Positions 21,772 through 34,497 of a stretch of DNA of 64,000 bases are shown here, piece by piece. Below the pieces are notes generated by a model. That model was not told the origin of the DNA and ran no database searches. It was given only the letters and a program-made list of their open reading frames with translations. Numbering within the stretch: position 1 is the stretch's first letter; each line of letters begins with the position of its first letter. The position numbers were made by a program, and so were the translations under genes. Source of the stretch: Cepaea nemoralis (Eukaryota; Mollusca; Gastropoda; Stylommatophora; Helicidae); assembly GCA_014155875.1 (NCBI GenBank), contig JACEFZ010017415.1, positions 360,001 to 424,000 of the forward strand, written 5' to 3'.

Positions 21772-24700
21772 GTATGAATGTATCTTTACTGCATGCATGT
21801 GTGGTGTGGATAGATATGAATGTATCCTTATTGCATGCATGTGTGTGTGGTGTGGATAGGTATGAATGTATCCTGACTGCATGTATGTGTGTGTGGTGTG
21901 GATATATATGAATGTATCCTTACTTCATGAATGTGTGTGTTGTGTGGACCAGTATGAATGTATGCATGTGTGTGTTATGTGGTGTGGACCAGTATGAATG
22001 TATGCATGTGTGTGTTGTGTGGTGTGGACCAGTATGAATGTATGCATGACTGCATGCATGTGTGTGTTGTGTGGTGTGGACCAGTATGAATGTATGCATG
22101 TGTGTATTGTGTGGTGTGGACCAGTATGAATGTATGCATGTGTGTGTTGTGGACCAGTATGAATGTATGCATGACTGCATGCATGTGTGTGTGGTGTGGT
22201 GTGGTGTGGACCAGTATGAATGTATGCATGTGTGTGTTGTGGACCAGTATGAATGTATGCATAACTTCATGCATATGTGTGTGTGTTGTGGACCAGTATG
22301 AATGTATGCATGACTGCATGCATGTGTGTGTGGTGTGGACCAGTATAAATGTATGCATGACTGCATGCATGTATGTGTGGTGTGGACCAGTATGAATGTA
22401 TGCATGACTGCATGCATTGTATGTGTGATGTGGTGGGACAGTATAAATGTATGCATGACTGCATGCATGTGTGTGTGGTGTGGTGTGGTGTGGACCAGTA
22501 TGAATGTATGCATGTGTGTGTTGTGGACCAGTATGAATGTATGCATGTGTGTGTTGTGGACCAGTATGAATGTATGCATGACTGCATGCATGTGTGTGTT
22601 GTGTGGTGTGGACCAGTATGAATGTATGCATGTGTGTATTGTGTGGTGTGGACCAGTATGAATGTATGCATGTGTGTGTTGTGGACCAGTATGAATGTAT
22701 GCATGACTGCATGCATGTATGTGTGGTGTGGACCAGTATGAATGTATGCATAACTTCATGCATATGTGTGTGTGTTGTGGACCAGTATGAATGTATGCAT
22801 GATTGCATGCATGTATGTGTGGTGTGGTGTGGACCAGTATGAATGTATGCATGACTGCATGCATGTATGTGTGGTGTGGACCAGTATGAATGTATGCATG
22901 ACTGCATGCATCTATGTGTGGTGTGGACCAGTATGAATGTATGCATGACTGCATGCATGTATGTGTGGTGTGGTGTGGACCAGTATGAATGTATGCATGA
23001 CTGCATGCATCTATGTGTGGTGTGGACCAGTATGAATGTATGCATGACTGCATGCATGTATGTGTGGTGTGGTGTGGACCAGTATGAATGTATGCATGAC
23101 TGCATGCATGTATGTGTGGTGTGGACCAGTATGAATGTATGCATGACTGCATGCATCTATGTGTGGTGTGGACCAGTATGAATGTATGGATGACTGCATG
23201 CATGTATGTGTGGTGTGGTGTGGACCAGTATGAATGTATGCATGACTGCATGCATGTATGTGTGGTGTGGACCAGTATGAATGTATGCATGACTGCATGC
23301 ATCTATGTGTGGTGTGGACCAGTATGAATGTATGCATGACTGCATGCATCTATGTGTGGTGTGGACCAGTATGAATGTATGCATGACTGCATGCATCTAT
23401 GTGTGGTGTGGACCAGTATGAATGTATGCATGACTGCATGCATCTATGTGTGGTGTGGACCAGTATGAATGTATGCATGACTGCATGCATGTATGTGTGG
23501 TGTGGTGTGGACCAGTATGAATGTATGCATGACTGCATGCATCTATGTGTGGTGTGGACCAGTATGAATGTATGCATGACTGCATGCATGTATGTGTGGT
23601 GTGGTGTGGACCAGTATGAATGTATGCATGACTACCTGCATGTATGTGTGGTGTGGACCAGTATGAATGTGTGCAATGACTGCATGCATGTATGTGTGGT
23701 GTGGTGTGGACCAGTATGAATGTATGCATGACTGCATGCATCTATGTGTGGTGTGGACCAGTATGAATGTATGCATGACTGCATGCATCTATGTGTGGTG
23801 TGGACCAGTATGAATGTATGCATGACTGCATGCATGTATGTGTGGTGTGGACCAGTATGAATGTATGCATGACTGCATGCATGTATGTGTGGTGTGGTGT
23901 GGACCAGTATGAATGTATGCATGACTGCCTGCATGTATGTGTGGTGTGGACCAGTATGAATGTATGCATGACTGCATGCATCTATGTGTGGTGTGGACCA
24001 GTATGAATGTATGCATGACTGCATGCATGTATGTGTGGTGTGGTGTGGACCAGTATGAATGTATGCATGACTGCCTGCATGTATGTGTGGTGTGGACCAG
24101 TATGAATGTATGCATGACTGCATGCATGTATGTGTGGTGTGGTGTGGACCAGTATGAATGTATGCATGACTGCATGCATGTATGTGTGGTGTGGACCAGT
24201 ATGAATGTATGCATGACTGCATGCATCTATGTGTGATGTGGACCAGTATGAATGTATGCATGACTGCATGCATGTATGTGTGGTGTGGACCAGTATGAAT
24301 GTATGCATGACTGCATGCATCTATATGTGGTGTGGACCAGTATGAATGTATGCATGACTGCATGCATGTATGTGTGGTGTGGTGTGGACCAGTATGAATG
24401 TATGCATGACTGCATGCATCTATGTGTGATGTGGACCAGTATGAATGTATGCATGACTGCATTCATCTATGTGTGGTGTGGTGTGGACCAGTATGAATGT
24501 ATGCATGACTGCATGCATGTATGTGTGGTGTGGTGTGGACCAGTATGAATGTATGCATGACTGCATGCATCTATGTGTGGTGTGGACCAGTATGAATGTA
24601 TGCATGACTGCATGCATCTATGTGTGGTGTGAACCAGTATGAATGTATGCATGACTGCATGCATGTATGTGTGGTGTGGACCAGTATGAATGTATGCATG

Positions 24701-26008
24701 ACTGCATGCATCTATGTGTGGTGTGGACCAGTATGAATGTATGCATGACTGCATTCATCTATGTGTGGTGTGGACCAGTATGAATGTATGCATGACTGCA
24801 TGCATCTATATGTGGTGTGGACCAGTATGAATGTATGCATGACTGCATGCATGTATGTGTGGTGTGGACCAGTATGAATGTATGCATGACTGCATGCATG
24901 TATGTGTGGTGTGGTGTGGACCAGTATGAATGTATGCATGACTGCATGCATGTATGTGTGGTGTGGACCAGTATGAATGTATGCATGACTGCATGCATGT
25001 ATGTGTGGTGTGGACCAGTATGAATGTATGCATGACTGCATGCATGTATGTGTGGTGTGGTGTGGGACCAGTATGAATGTATGCATGACTGCATGCATCT
25101 ATGTGTGGTGTGGACCAGTATGAATGTATGCATGACTGCATTCATCTATGTGGTGGTGTGGACCAGTATGAATGTATGCATGACTGCATGCATCTATATG
25201 TGGTGTGGACCAGTATGAATGTATGCATGACTGCATGCATGTATGTGTGGTGTGGACCAGTATGAATGTATGCATGACTGCATGCATGTATGTGTGGTGT
25301 GGTGTGGACCAGTATGAATGTATGCATGACTGCATGCATGTATGTGTGGTGTGGACCAGTATGAATGTATGCATGACTGCATGCATGTATGTGTGGTGTG
25401 GACCAGTATGAATGTATGCATGACTGCATGCATGTATGTGTGGTGTGGTGTGGACCAGTATGAATGTATGCATGACTGCATTCATCTATGTGTGGTGTGG
25501 ACCAGTATGAATGTATGCATGACTGCATGCATCTATGTGTGATGTGGACCAGTATGAATGTATGCATGACTGCATGCATGTATGTGTGGTGTGGACCAGT
25601 ATGAATGTATGCATGACTGCATGCATGTATGTGTGATGTGGACCAGTATGAATGTATGCATGACTGCATGCATGTATGTGTGATGTGGACCAGTATGAAT
25701 GTATGCATGACTGCATGCATGTATGTGTGATGTGGACCAGTATGAATGTATGCATGACTGCATTCATCTATGTGTGGTGTGGACCAGTATGAATGTATGC
25801 ATGACTGCATGCATCTATGTGTGGTGTGAACCAGTATGAATGTATGCATGACTGCATGCATCTATGTGTGGTGTGGACCAGTATGAATGTATGCATGACT
25901 GCATGCATGTATGTGTGGTGTGGACCAGTATGAATGTATGCATGACTGCATGCATGTATGTGTGGTGTGGACCAGTATGAATGTATGCATGACGGCATGC
26001 ATGTGTGT
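21770..26008. repeat. 47-bp minisatellite (4.2 kb) related to the 40-bp array
   Basis: The main unit is ggtgtggaccagtatgaatg plus tatgcatgactgcatgcatg plus tatgtgt. Variants carry an extra ggtgt (52 bp), catcta for catgta, or the short form without the gactgcatgcatg part (21930-22780). The unit holds a near-perfect palindrome (atgcatgactgcatgcat) and long alternating purine-pyrimidine runs. Dozens of overlapping ORFs on both strands are artefacts. Confidence 0.97.
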
Positions 26009-26015
26009 TTATCAT

Positions 26016-27125
26016 GGTGGTACAGCAGTTGGTGCAGTTGCCTCATCATCATCATCCTCATCAAGTGCCTTGCCAAATGGCATGGGCGATCATGTTTCTC
26101 CACAAACTGCAATCTCCGCTGGCATTGATCAACTCATGTGTTGACTAACTTCTGTGCCATGACACATGACTCAAGAAAGTTCTCTCGCTGCGCTCCTCTA
26201 TGTATCTTTCCATAAATATTTTTGGTTGTCACATGTTCCAGTTTTTGTCTTTTTATAATGTAGCCAAAAAATTATTGCCTCTGTCTGATGTTTGTGGTAA
26301 GTTGTTTTTACGCCTTAACCTCCCTCAAAATGCCCACATTACTCTTTTTGGTTGTCCAATTGTTCAGCATTCTTCTATAAAACCACATCTCCACGGCTTC
26401 TATGGACTTTTTCGCCTGTATACTAATTGTCCAGAAAAATCAGAAGATTAAATCGAAAATAGGTGCAATAAGGGAAACCATCTCATTGAACAGACAACAT
26501 CAATACTAAAAAACAAACATGTATCAATAGTTACCAATAAAGCACTCTACAATACAATCTTCCTACCAACTTTATGCTACCAATGCCAAATCTGGATAAT
26601 GGCAGAAAAAGATAAAAGAAAAATCGCAACAAAGAAATTAGATTCCTGAGAAGAATACTTAATGTATCAAGAAGCGAGAAAATCAGAAATGAAGAAATCA
26701 GGACTAAAGTAGTGGTTATAGCACGCTAGATTTCATTACAAGGCAGCAAGTCAAATGGTTTGGTCATGTAACTAGGTTACCAACTAACAGTATACCACAA
26801 CAAGCAATGAATGATGGAAGCAGAGGAAGAGGCCGACCATGTAAACGCTGGACAGAGAGAATAGCAGAGTCCACGGGAATATCAATATATGAAGCCCATA
26901 AACGGGCACTCTCCTGTTGTTTATACTTCACCTCGACACCGCAAGGTATACGAGGAACAAGATGAGATAAGACTAATTGTCCAGGATTCGAAACGGTATG
27001 TTAAAGCTGGTTCTATGTAACATGCAAGAATTATTTAACTTTCAGTTACCAGGACTTATTACATAAAATGGTCTTCATTTCATAGTCCTATTCTGATCTT
27101 TATCTCTGTAATCTTTCATCTTATG
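26016..27125 (-). pseudogene. RTE-type RT C-terminal half (family X, copy A) with a nested element
   Basis: Minus-strand coding can be read from about 27125 down: an IGQAKTAF-equivalent region, CYIEP-like codons, the CWTIS block, EMWFYRRML, and then FGYIIKRQKLEHV and a TTGKIEG-equivalent. It ends in a (GATGAT)n-like run (26041-26062 on plus: catcatcatcatcctcatc), a usual RTE 3' tail. The interruption 26435-26971 is a plus-strand RTE fragment with a 13-bp duplication. The 47-bp satellite begins directly beyond the 3' end. Confidence 0.75.
26435..26971 (+). mobile_element. Nested RTE-type LINE 3' fragment (family Y, copy 1)
   Basis: Plus-strand, 5'-truncated. Fragments read TNKALYNTIFLPTLCYQCQI, then KEKRKI-like, FLRRILN-like and QVKWFGHVTRLP codons with frameshifts and stops, ending in a gatgagataag tail. 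actaattgtccag at 26422-26434 and 26972-26984 is a perfect 13-bp duplication. It lies within the WTIS codons of family X. Confidence 0.85.
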
Positions 27126-27700
27126 TTATCCATATGTCTCATTAATTCATTCAGTAGCATGTCTTTTGCAGAACTTTGTTCTCATAACAACCTTCCACAA
27201 AAATTCTTGGTCATAAGCAAGATCTCCCGCATCTGACACACCCATCTGGAAATCATCTGCCACACATCCTGCACCCATCTTCTCTTTGGCCTTCCTCTTC
27301 CTGGGCATATACACCTCCATGATTGTTCTCTCCAAACTTTCGTGACGTTTCAAGTGATCAAAATATTTCAATTTTCATTGTTTTATCGTCTTTATTAGCC
27401 AACATTTTTTAATATCCAGTTCTTGCCGTATGGATGCATTTGTTCTTTTCTGCATCCAAGATATTCTTAGAACCTGTCTATAACATTTATATTCAAAGGC
27501 ATTTATACGCTGTTCAGCTTTAGTAAGTGTCCAGGTCTCACAGGTGTATGTTGCAATGGGAAAGATGCATGCTCTTAAAAATCTAATTTTTGTAGTTCTA
27601 TCTGCCCACTCCACAATTGATTCAGCTGTTTTAGTTTCTGAAGAGCAATAGATATTCGTCTTTTAATTTCCTTCATTATGTCACCATTGTTGGTGTGGCA
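27126..27700 (-). pseudogene. RTE-type RT C-terminal fragment (family Z)
   Basis: Reads MKEIKRRISIALQKLKQLN, then IRFLRACIFPIATYTCETWT, RINAFEYKCYRQVLRISW and, after one frameshift near 27373, MKYFDHLKRHESLERTIMEV with a conserved C-terminal tail (KFCKRHATE). This is the RT thumb and C-terminal region. The catalytic palm lies outside the fragment. Confidence 0.85.
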
Positions 27701-30180
27701 TAATGCAGCCAACATTATTCATTTTATCAACACATGCCGCAAAAAGAGGAAACAACATTGAAAGAAATTGACTTCACAAACGCAATTGGAGATTGGGACT
27801 TAAAACTTAACATCAAAACTGGAACTGAACAAGTGACAAATGACGTGGATTCTTAGAAAGATTTCATCAGACCAAGCTCGGAACCCCATTGGATGGGAGA
27901 ATCACGTGACCCGCCCTCGCGCCAGTGCATAATTAACATATATCACTATTTCATCAGAAATGTTGATAAGCCCGCACTTTTGTCTGAACTCGCTCCATGG
28001 ACGGATGTGAGAAGATTGTGTGACCAAAAATTCAATGGGCAAGGCAAAAGTCTGGATCCGAGGTACGTTTGTTAGCCCTTGATTAGACTAAGAACCCGAT
28101 GTATCAAGTATCAAGTAATGTAAACCCATGTTTGTGATGTCAATTGAAATGTATGATTATTAATTAAAACCTCTGAAATGTAAAAATGCTCGACTGTAGA
28201 TTCTAATGACGCAAAGCCATTCCCGGGCAGAATATTCTCTTCGATGAAACTACAATCTCTGATATTCTTAAAGATAATTATTAACTTTAAGAAGTGCATT
28301 CCACTACTACATTCTATTCTAAACAACTGTGAGAAGTGATGATTCGAAAGCAATCTTGTGCATTTCACCAGAAACATTGTAAAAGATGCTATCACTATCT
28401 ACAGCTGAAATGACAGTTCGTGTACTAGAACAAGTGCCTTGTTCTAAAACAGACTTATCTATGCCTATTTACGATCTAGAAAGCTGAAAGTGAAATCAAT
28501 CTTTCCTTTCTCCTTTGTCTATAGAATTAATAGGGTTTGGCGAAATAAATATTTATATTTATGTCAAATTTAATTAGATAAGAGCACTTAGGAACTGCAA
28601 TACATGAGAAAGTTGTGCTTCGCGGAACACCATCACGCGAAGTGAACTTAACTCATTACTCAACATAACTTAAAACACAACACCACTCAACACCACTCAT
28701 CACCACACAACACAACACTCAACATCACAACAACAACAGGTAATGGAAGAGAGTTATTAGACACAAGAAGAAGAAGAAGTTAATTGGGAAAACACAGAGA
28801 ATTATTTATACACAGTATAAACACCATTGAGTGGAAGAAATGTTATAAATGTATGTCATTTATTTACATGCATCTTGACACCTTCTCACTCTTGTCATTG
28901 TCTCACTGTACACGTTCACTGACCCCAGGTCAAATGAGGACTTACATACAGCAAGAACAAGTTGATACAAGGCGTACACAGTGTGATAACTCTGACCACC
29001 CCAAATTAACCCAACACTAGATTAGAGAAAGGGGGGGGAGGGGAACTGGTTCCTACTTCAGGAATTTAGATTTCTTCCGACCTACTTCTTATTATTGTAT
29101 TGGTAGGAATGTACATATTTATGCGAATACTCATCAGTGATCTTGGTGGCTACATACCAACAACCACCCAACACATCAGCAAACTAACCACCTAAATCAG
29201 ACCTGAGAGAGGGAAGCCGAGAGAAAGAGATGAACCACAAGTGAGATGGAGGATGACTTCGCTATGAGCAGAGCATGGGGAGGCCTTCAGTGGAGCTATA
29301 CGGGCAGACCTGAAGTGGATCCATCAGTCAATGGACCCTGGCTTACCTAATCTTCCAGTCACCAGGTTACATTTTCCTTGGTACACACCACACCCAATTT
29401 CAGGAAAATAATAGTTAATTGTTGATGCAACACTATCATACTTAATATGTACAACATCAAAATGTTTACTATGTTTTCACACTTGTTGACATCTCATATA
29501 TTGATGCGTGTTATTGATTGTCTGGGACAATGGTCCAGTGTGCAACTGTTCTATTACTTTGTGTAAATCACAATAGAGATGTATGTACTGACCAGAAGGC
29601 TCAGGCCAGTCAATAAATGATTAACATGAATTGACCTTCTGTTAATTTGTCAAGTTCAAACCTATCTGTGTCAACAACTTCTTTGTACATCATGTTGTCA
29701 AAATCTAATGTGATTGATTATGTGTTTGATTGTTTAAAGATAAATTAACTCATAATGACTTACTAAAATGGGGAAATAAAAAGACTCTAGACCTATCAAC
29801 TGCTCAACATCCATGTTTTCTTCATCTAAATCAGGCTGAGAAAATTCTCCTGACTTTCCTCAGATTTGATAAACTAAAAGGGGGCTCCAGAGCTAAAGAA
29901 TCATTGGAGAAGGGGCAGATTCCCAATTAGTAAATTACCATTCTTACCAGGGCCATAATCTATATCTCCTAGACAATACTTAACAAAACGAGGCCTGCAG
30001 ATAACTCAAGGTTCATATTCTGGGGTTATTGAAGATAGAAGAGGATGGGGCTCTACATCTTTTGTTAGAGATGGGGCATGCACTACAGTGATCTCCCACT
30101 CCCTTCAAAAATATATGACAGTTGGTCATTAAAGACCCACAATATTCAAAAATGTCCACCTCCAATTTTCCCTCATTAAC
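27701..30180. other. No gene; low-complexity CA/ACC-rich block
   Basis: 28668-28740 is a (CAACA/CACCA)-rich run, and 28764-28781 is a (GAA)n tract of the sort that ends LINEs. The rest is AT-rich with only short ORFs. A C/G run at 29029-29043 is notable only for composition. Confidence 0.45.
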
Positions 30181-30199
30181 ATTATTTCTTTCTCTGCAG

Positions 30200-30965
30200 G
30201 CATACCTCAGAGTAGCTGCAGACACAGATCACCCGTTGCATGAGGCGCTGGACGCCATTAAGGGTCAGCGACTGATAAGAGGGAAATCATGGATGGCTCA
30301 GGCGGAGGATACGATCAGACAGGTGTACATCTTGGAGAACATTAGTCGAGGAGAGGAGAGTGCCAGCGGAGCAGTCAGACTTGTGCAGAGTTATAATCAC
30401 ATTGAGCCGAGAGTGCAGGGGGTGGCCATCAGGGGCCACGGAAGTGGAAATCCAGCAACTAATTCAGGATAATGCTCGCTCAGGTGATGTGATTATCTAC
30501 ACAGATGGTTCGGTGTTGGGAGCTAGGAGAAGTGCCTGGGAGTTCTTAGCAAAAGCTAATGGTCGATGTTTGGTGCAAGAGAGCCTGGCATATGATACCA
30601 CAACATCTAGTTTAAGAATGGAGGTGGAGGCGGTCAGTGCAGCTTTCCGCTGGATGGAGAATACGATACACACACACATCGTGATTGTAACTGACTCAGA
30701 AAGCATGCTGAGGAAGGTGAGGACAGGCAAGCTTCGACCAGAGTGGCTTGCTTCGCTTCAGAGGTCACGGGTGGCAAGCATCGCCTGGATCTTTTCTCCA
30801 GGGCATGCCGGTGTGCTGGGGAATGAACAGGCAGACAGATTGGCTGACTCTGCAAAACTTGGTGGAGTATTGATGCATGACAAGGCAGACGTGGTTGCAG
30901 CCTTGTGGGAGCATGTGTACACCTCGGAGGAGCAGATGGATCACCATGGTCTGGCAAGAATGAGA
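30200..30965 (+). pseudogene. Jockey/I-like LINE C-terminal region with RNase H (family J2)
   Basis: Begins at AYLRVAADTDHPLHEALDAI, runs through RGKSWMAQAED and, after a frameshift near 30360-30470, into RNase H: IYTDGSVLGARR (Asp), SSLRMEVEAVSAAF (Glu), IVIVTDSESMLRKV (Asp) and the GHAGVLGNEQADRLAD block (Asp). It is related to but clearly distinct from family J at 60881. It ends at 30965 against a minus-strand RT fragment and lacks a tail. Confidence 0.85.
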
Positions 30966-31175
30966 TTTTCATTATGTGGATAGTAATACTGTATCATCAA
31001 CATATCGAATCTCTGGTATGTCATGACCACCGATATTTAGGGCATCATATAGCTTCCTGTTTATATCATCTCTGACATTTCTCATTAAATTGTTGGTGTA
31101 CAACAAGTTTAACAAATAAGGGGATAGCACACAGCCTTGATGGACTCCTTGCTTGATGTCAAAGCAAAAAAAAGT
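30966..31175 (-). pseudogene. RTE-type RT palm fragment
   Basis: The minus strand reads DIKQGVHQGCVLSPYLLNLL and, near its end, IPEIRYVDDTVLL. This is the RT active-site YxDD block, preceded by GHDIPE. About 68 codons; neighbours on both sides are unrelated elements. Confidence 0.85.
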
Positions 31176-31405
31176 CTTCAAAGTTGAGAGGATCAACTTC
31201 TTTGCACCGGGTTTTATCCTGTATGGCTCGTCTCTTTCTGCAGGGCGGCCTGCCGAGAGAGTTGAACAAAGCACAAACTCCGTAGCTCCAACCACGAACC
31301 CCAGGAGTCTCAGAGAAAAATGCGCTTATGAACCGAAAGAAGTATCCGGGAATCGAACCCACAACCTTCGGAGTGCGAGGCAGACAGCTTTACCATGCCA
31401 CGCTG
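31176..31405 (-). mobile_element. tRNA-like SINE head and body fragment
   Basis: On the minus strand, TGGCATGGTAAAGC (A-box-like) is followed after about 30 nt by GGGTTCGATTCC (B-box), with an anticodon-arm-like segment between them (about 31349-31400). Downstream sequence to about 31176 fills the space between two RTE fragments. No target duplication was found, so the limits are approximate. Confidence 0.6.
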
Positions 31406-31505
31406 CCAAGCCATCCAGGTATTTATTTGTCTTCCCCTTGTTCTCTTCCCCTCGATCTTGCCAGCTGTCACCAAGTTCTCAAATTTATTTCTTCTCATAA
31501 CATGT
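31406..31505 (-). pseudogene. RTE-type LINE C-terminal fragment
   Basis: Reads MRRNKFENLVTAGKIEGKRT, closely parallel to the tail at 9450-9650. The DNA match includes gccaagccatccaggtat and tttcttctcataacatgt. Confidence 0.8.
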
Positions 31506-31832
31506 CCAAAAAAGTTTGACTGTCTACTTTTAATTTAATCAATTTATGATTTTCATTTGATATTCACAGTAAAACAAGTAGCACAGATAGAAAGTGACAG
31601 CAAGACTAGCAGCATGGACAAACAGAAAGTCACAGGCAGGCTAGTGACATCACAAACAAGTGTTACCTTCACATATCTTTCCCGGGTTTGATTTCCCCCA
31701 AATATAATCATGACCTGAAACAATACAAAAACAATACATGAACAGTAATGTAACCTTGCTTATAAACATCACAAGTGACTCTGGGGTTTCATTAAAAGAG
31801 GGTTATAAATTAGTGACTATACTTAATTAGTT

Positions 31833-32012
31833 TCCTCCGAAGTCCGAGAGTATTTGCCTGCTCACCAATAAGCCAGACATGGGACAACGGATACTCACGC
31901 AAACACCAGTCCGGTATGACATCACACTGATGTTGGACAACAAGATGTCACCATCCGACATGCAGGACTTCACGCTAGAGTTCACAGCCAGCGAACGCAA
32001 GCAAAAGCAAGC
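31833..32012. repeat. Dispersed repeat, copy 1 (pair with 41044-41263)
   Basis: Shares long blocks with 41044-41263: caataagccagacatgggac, atgacatcacactgatgttg and gacttcacgct...gagttcaca, about 90% identical over roughly 180 bp. The left copy lacks a ~30-bp stretch (near ctgcatggcgaggaacc). Class unknown. Confidence 0.8.
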
Positions 32013-32331
32013 AAGCACTTAATTAGTCGGTGCCAAGAGGCGCCAAGTAGGTCTAGGGGATTATGATGTGGATGCCAACAACAGCATGGCTAGTCACAGA
32101 GTATTCTGGCAGATACTGAGATGAATACACATCAAACAGACTCAACGGGCAGCTGACACACAAGTTATCCCTGAAGTTTATTTAACAAACAAACCTCCGC
32201 AGCAGCCAGCGGAGTCACTCACTCTAACTTTGCGTTATCAAGTACTCATCCACTGTCCACTGTGGACCGAGTGCTTGGTGTCCATCTCTTTTTGATATAC
32301 TGAAATCTCTCAATCTCTTCAATCTCTTCCT

Positions 32332-32341
32332 CCCCCCCCCC

Positions 32342-32383
<42 letters not shown>
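32332..32383. repeat. Poly-C tract, 52 bp
   Basis: Fifty-one C bases interrupted by a single A at 32342. On the other strand this is a G-run capable of quadruplex formation. The true length is uncertain in any assembly. Confidence 0.9.
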
Positions 32384-32944
32384 ATTGGCAGTAGCAAACG
32401 CTGGGACACAATAACCATCATACACAGTTGAAAGCAGAACTCACTTGTGGGGTGCCGATCGCTAATGCCTAATGCTCACACACATCACTCACCGGAACTT
32501 TCCATCTCTCAAACTGGCTCTTACTTGCACACGAATGTCCTCAAACCACTACATGAGCCGAATGGCCGTGTGTCATATCTAGCTCCCTGCAGCCAATGCC
32601 ACACCAGCTGTACGTTTGTATCCTTTCTATTGGGTGTTTGTAAAGTCTCACTACACTTTGTTTCTAGAAAACAATTGTTCTACATACAAATTGTTGTGTG
32701 ATTTTACACACTCAGTATCAGCTGTCAATACAACTTGATTTATTAAATGGTAATTAATTCCTTTTTTATTCACTGTCTTTTTTAACAACAATATTGTCGT
32801 TCAGTCTTTCTAAATGTATTACAAATTAATCTGCCTGCGCAACAAATATGCATACATTTTGTATACCAATGTCAATTTCCAAAAAGACCAGGAGCAATTG
32901 AATGTGAAGATTTTTGTCTGATTAACCTCTCTGTCGCTCTCTGT

Positions 32945-33163
32945 CGCTCTCTGTGGCTGAAGGGCTTGCGAACGCGGTTTGTGAGCCCGTATACCCGGGT
33001 TCGAAACACGGCGGTGCTCGTATTTTCGAAAAAGGTATAGAGACCGGTCGTTCAGAAAGCAATGGCAAACTACTGAACGTAACACTTGCCTAGTACATCA
33101 ACAGCAGCTGAAAATGCTGGTGTTGACTGCAACGTCCCGTAAGGGATACGCAACAAAATTTAT
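32945..33163 (+). mobile_element. tRNA-headed SINE, plus-strand copy
   Basis: The head has tggctgaagggct (A-box) and gggttcgaaac (B-box) at normal tRNA spacing. The body shares cagaaagcaatggcaaacta and ctactgaacgt with 18451-18694 and 63278-63517. It ends in an A-rich gcaacaaaat. The flanks share only about 6 bp (aacctc), so the target duplication is uncertain. A short ctctctgtcg triplication precedes the head. Confidence 0.8.
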
Positions 33164-33204
33164 TTAAACCTCATAAACCCACCAAGCTTTTATTCAGAAT
33201 TATA

Positions 33205-33365
33205 ATAAGAGCAGGAAAGAAAGTAAAAATGGAAATTGGTGAAGAACAGTATGGATTTATGGAGGGAAAAGATTACAAACAATGCAATATATACATTACG
33301 GACACTAATAGAAAGATCAATAGAGACATAGATATATATTTGTGCTTCATAGATTATACCCGTAT
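33205..33365 (+). pseudogene. RTE-type RT fragment
   Basis: The plus strand reads RIIIRAGKKVKMEIGEEQYG, then FMEGKDYKQC and DIDIYLCFIDYT. These are the same blocks as IGEEQCGFVEGKG and HLCFIDYTKAFD in the element at 9443-11890, but from a different copy. Confidence 0.8.
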
Positions 33366-33394
33366 TTCCCATCAATGCAGTTTCACATGTCTCC

Positions 33395-33515
33395 ACATAC
33401 CAGGTCCGGAGTTCGACATCGGCTGACTGTCATTTGGGAGCAGATCGCTGTGCGTTGATTTCCACAGCATGATAGTCAGCCGCTCAAACAACAATGGTAA
33501 ACTAATGACCGTTAA
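33395..33515 (+). mobile_element. Diverged SINE copy
   Basis: Contains a B-box-like gagttcgacat and gccgctcaaacaacaatggt...aaactaatgaccgt, which aligns with the SINE body at 33061-33080. Old and incomplete. Confidence 0.5.
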
Positions 33516-33864
33516 ATCACAAACAGCCAATAGCGAATACATTCTGGAAATTGACCAAAAGCACTCATTCAGAATCCCAAAACACGGACGGTGAAACCTT
33601 GAGTTTCTTGACTGAAGGTGAAACAGAAGCATGTGTCCATTGCACTGATGCACACTCTGATCCAGGATCTAAGTGATGCATCCATGATTTCTCCCTAGCG
33701 GTGATGTTGTTCTGCATTTTCTTCTTCATCTGCATAGACATGTTCCAAGAAATTACCCATTTAGTTCAATGTGTTTCCCTCAGTCAGCTATCTAAGCACA
33801 CACTGTGAACACTTTCCCGAAATTCAAACAATAATACCTTACAGTACTTGCTTGTAGGCCTCTT

Positions 33865-34475
33865 TCAGTCCTGTAGGACTATAGAGTTGTGCCGCTGGGG
33901 AGGTACCTGACAGCACCGCTGGTGACTGGATAGTCCAATTCGAGAATGACAATCCCTGTCACAGTTTCCGCATCTGTAAGACGAGGCTGGTCCCGCAGTA
34001 AGTGACTGCGTTTTAAGCCTGTGCCGCCTATCTTCAGTTTGTTGGATCAGATTGCGCTCAAAGAGCACCAGTCAGTTTCGTACATCTCTTCTCCAGGAGC
34101 ATCTGTCTGTTGCAACTCTTTCCCACGTGTCTGGATCTATTCCAATGGTTTTCATATCTTGTTTACACACATCCCTATATCGCATTTGGGATCTTCCGGT
34201 TGGCCTCTTTCCTGGGGCTAGTTCTCCGTATAGATCTTTGGGAATACGTTCATCCTCCATTCGAGATACGTGGCCCAGCCACCGGAGGCGTCCCTGCTTG
34301 AGGAGGGTGTGCACTGTGGTAATATCTGCTCTTTCAAGAACATATTTGTTTGTTATGTGGTCTTTCCATGTTATGCCCAGGATACGTCTCAGACATCTCA
34401 TGTGGAAGGAATTCAACTTCCTTTCCTATCTTGAGTACAGGGTTCAGGATTCAGACCCATAGAGTAGTGGCCCGT
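33865..34475 (-). pseudogene. LINE C-terminal region with C2H2-like finger (another family)
   Basis: The minus strand reads MNSFHMRCLRRILGITWKDH, then LRWLGHVSRMEDERIPKDLY. In the next frame it reads CGNCDRDCHSRIGLSSHQRCC, a CxxC-x12-HxxxC finger in the position of the CxxC-x12-HxxxH finger of copies 1 and 2. One frameshift near 34070. The RT catalytic domain is not present. Confidence 0.85.
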
Positions 34476-34497
34476 TACATACCACCAACAGAAAAGA

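Noticed and set aside
21109..26112. Dozens of overlapping His/Thr/Cys-rich ORFs on both strands
   Set aside because: They are translations of the 40- and 47-bp repeats, present in several frames of both strands at once, with no start context or domain.
30185..30200. Apparent 3' splice site (tttctttctctgcag) before an RNase H reading frame
   Set aside because: It looks like a good acceptor, but the sequence beyond it is a LINE RNase H fragment with a frameshift. No donor or upstream exon was found.
31349..31400. Possible tRNA gene on the minus strand
   Set aside because: A and B boxes are present but the acceptor stem does not pair. It continues into repeat sequence, so it is a SINE head.
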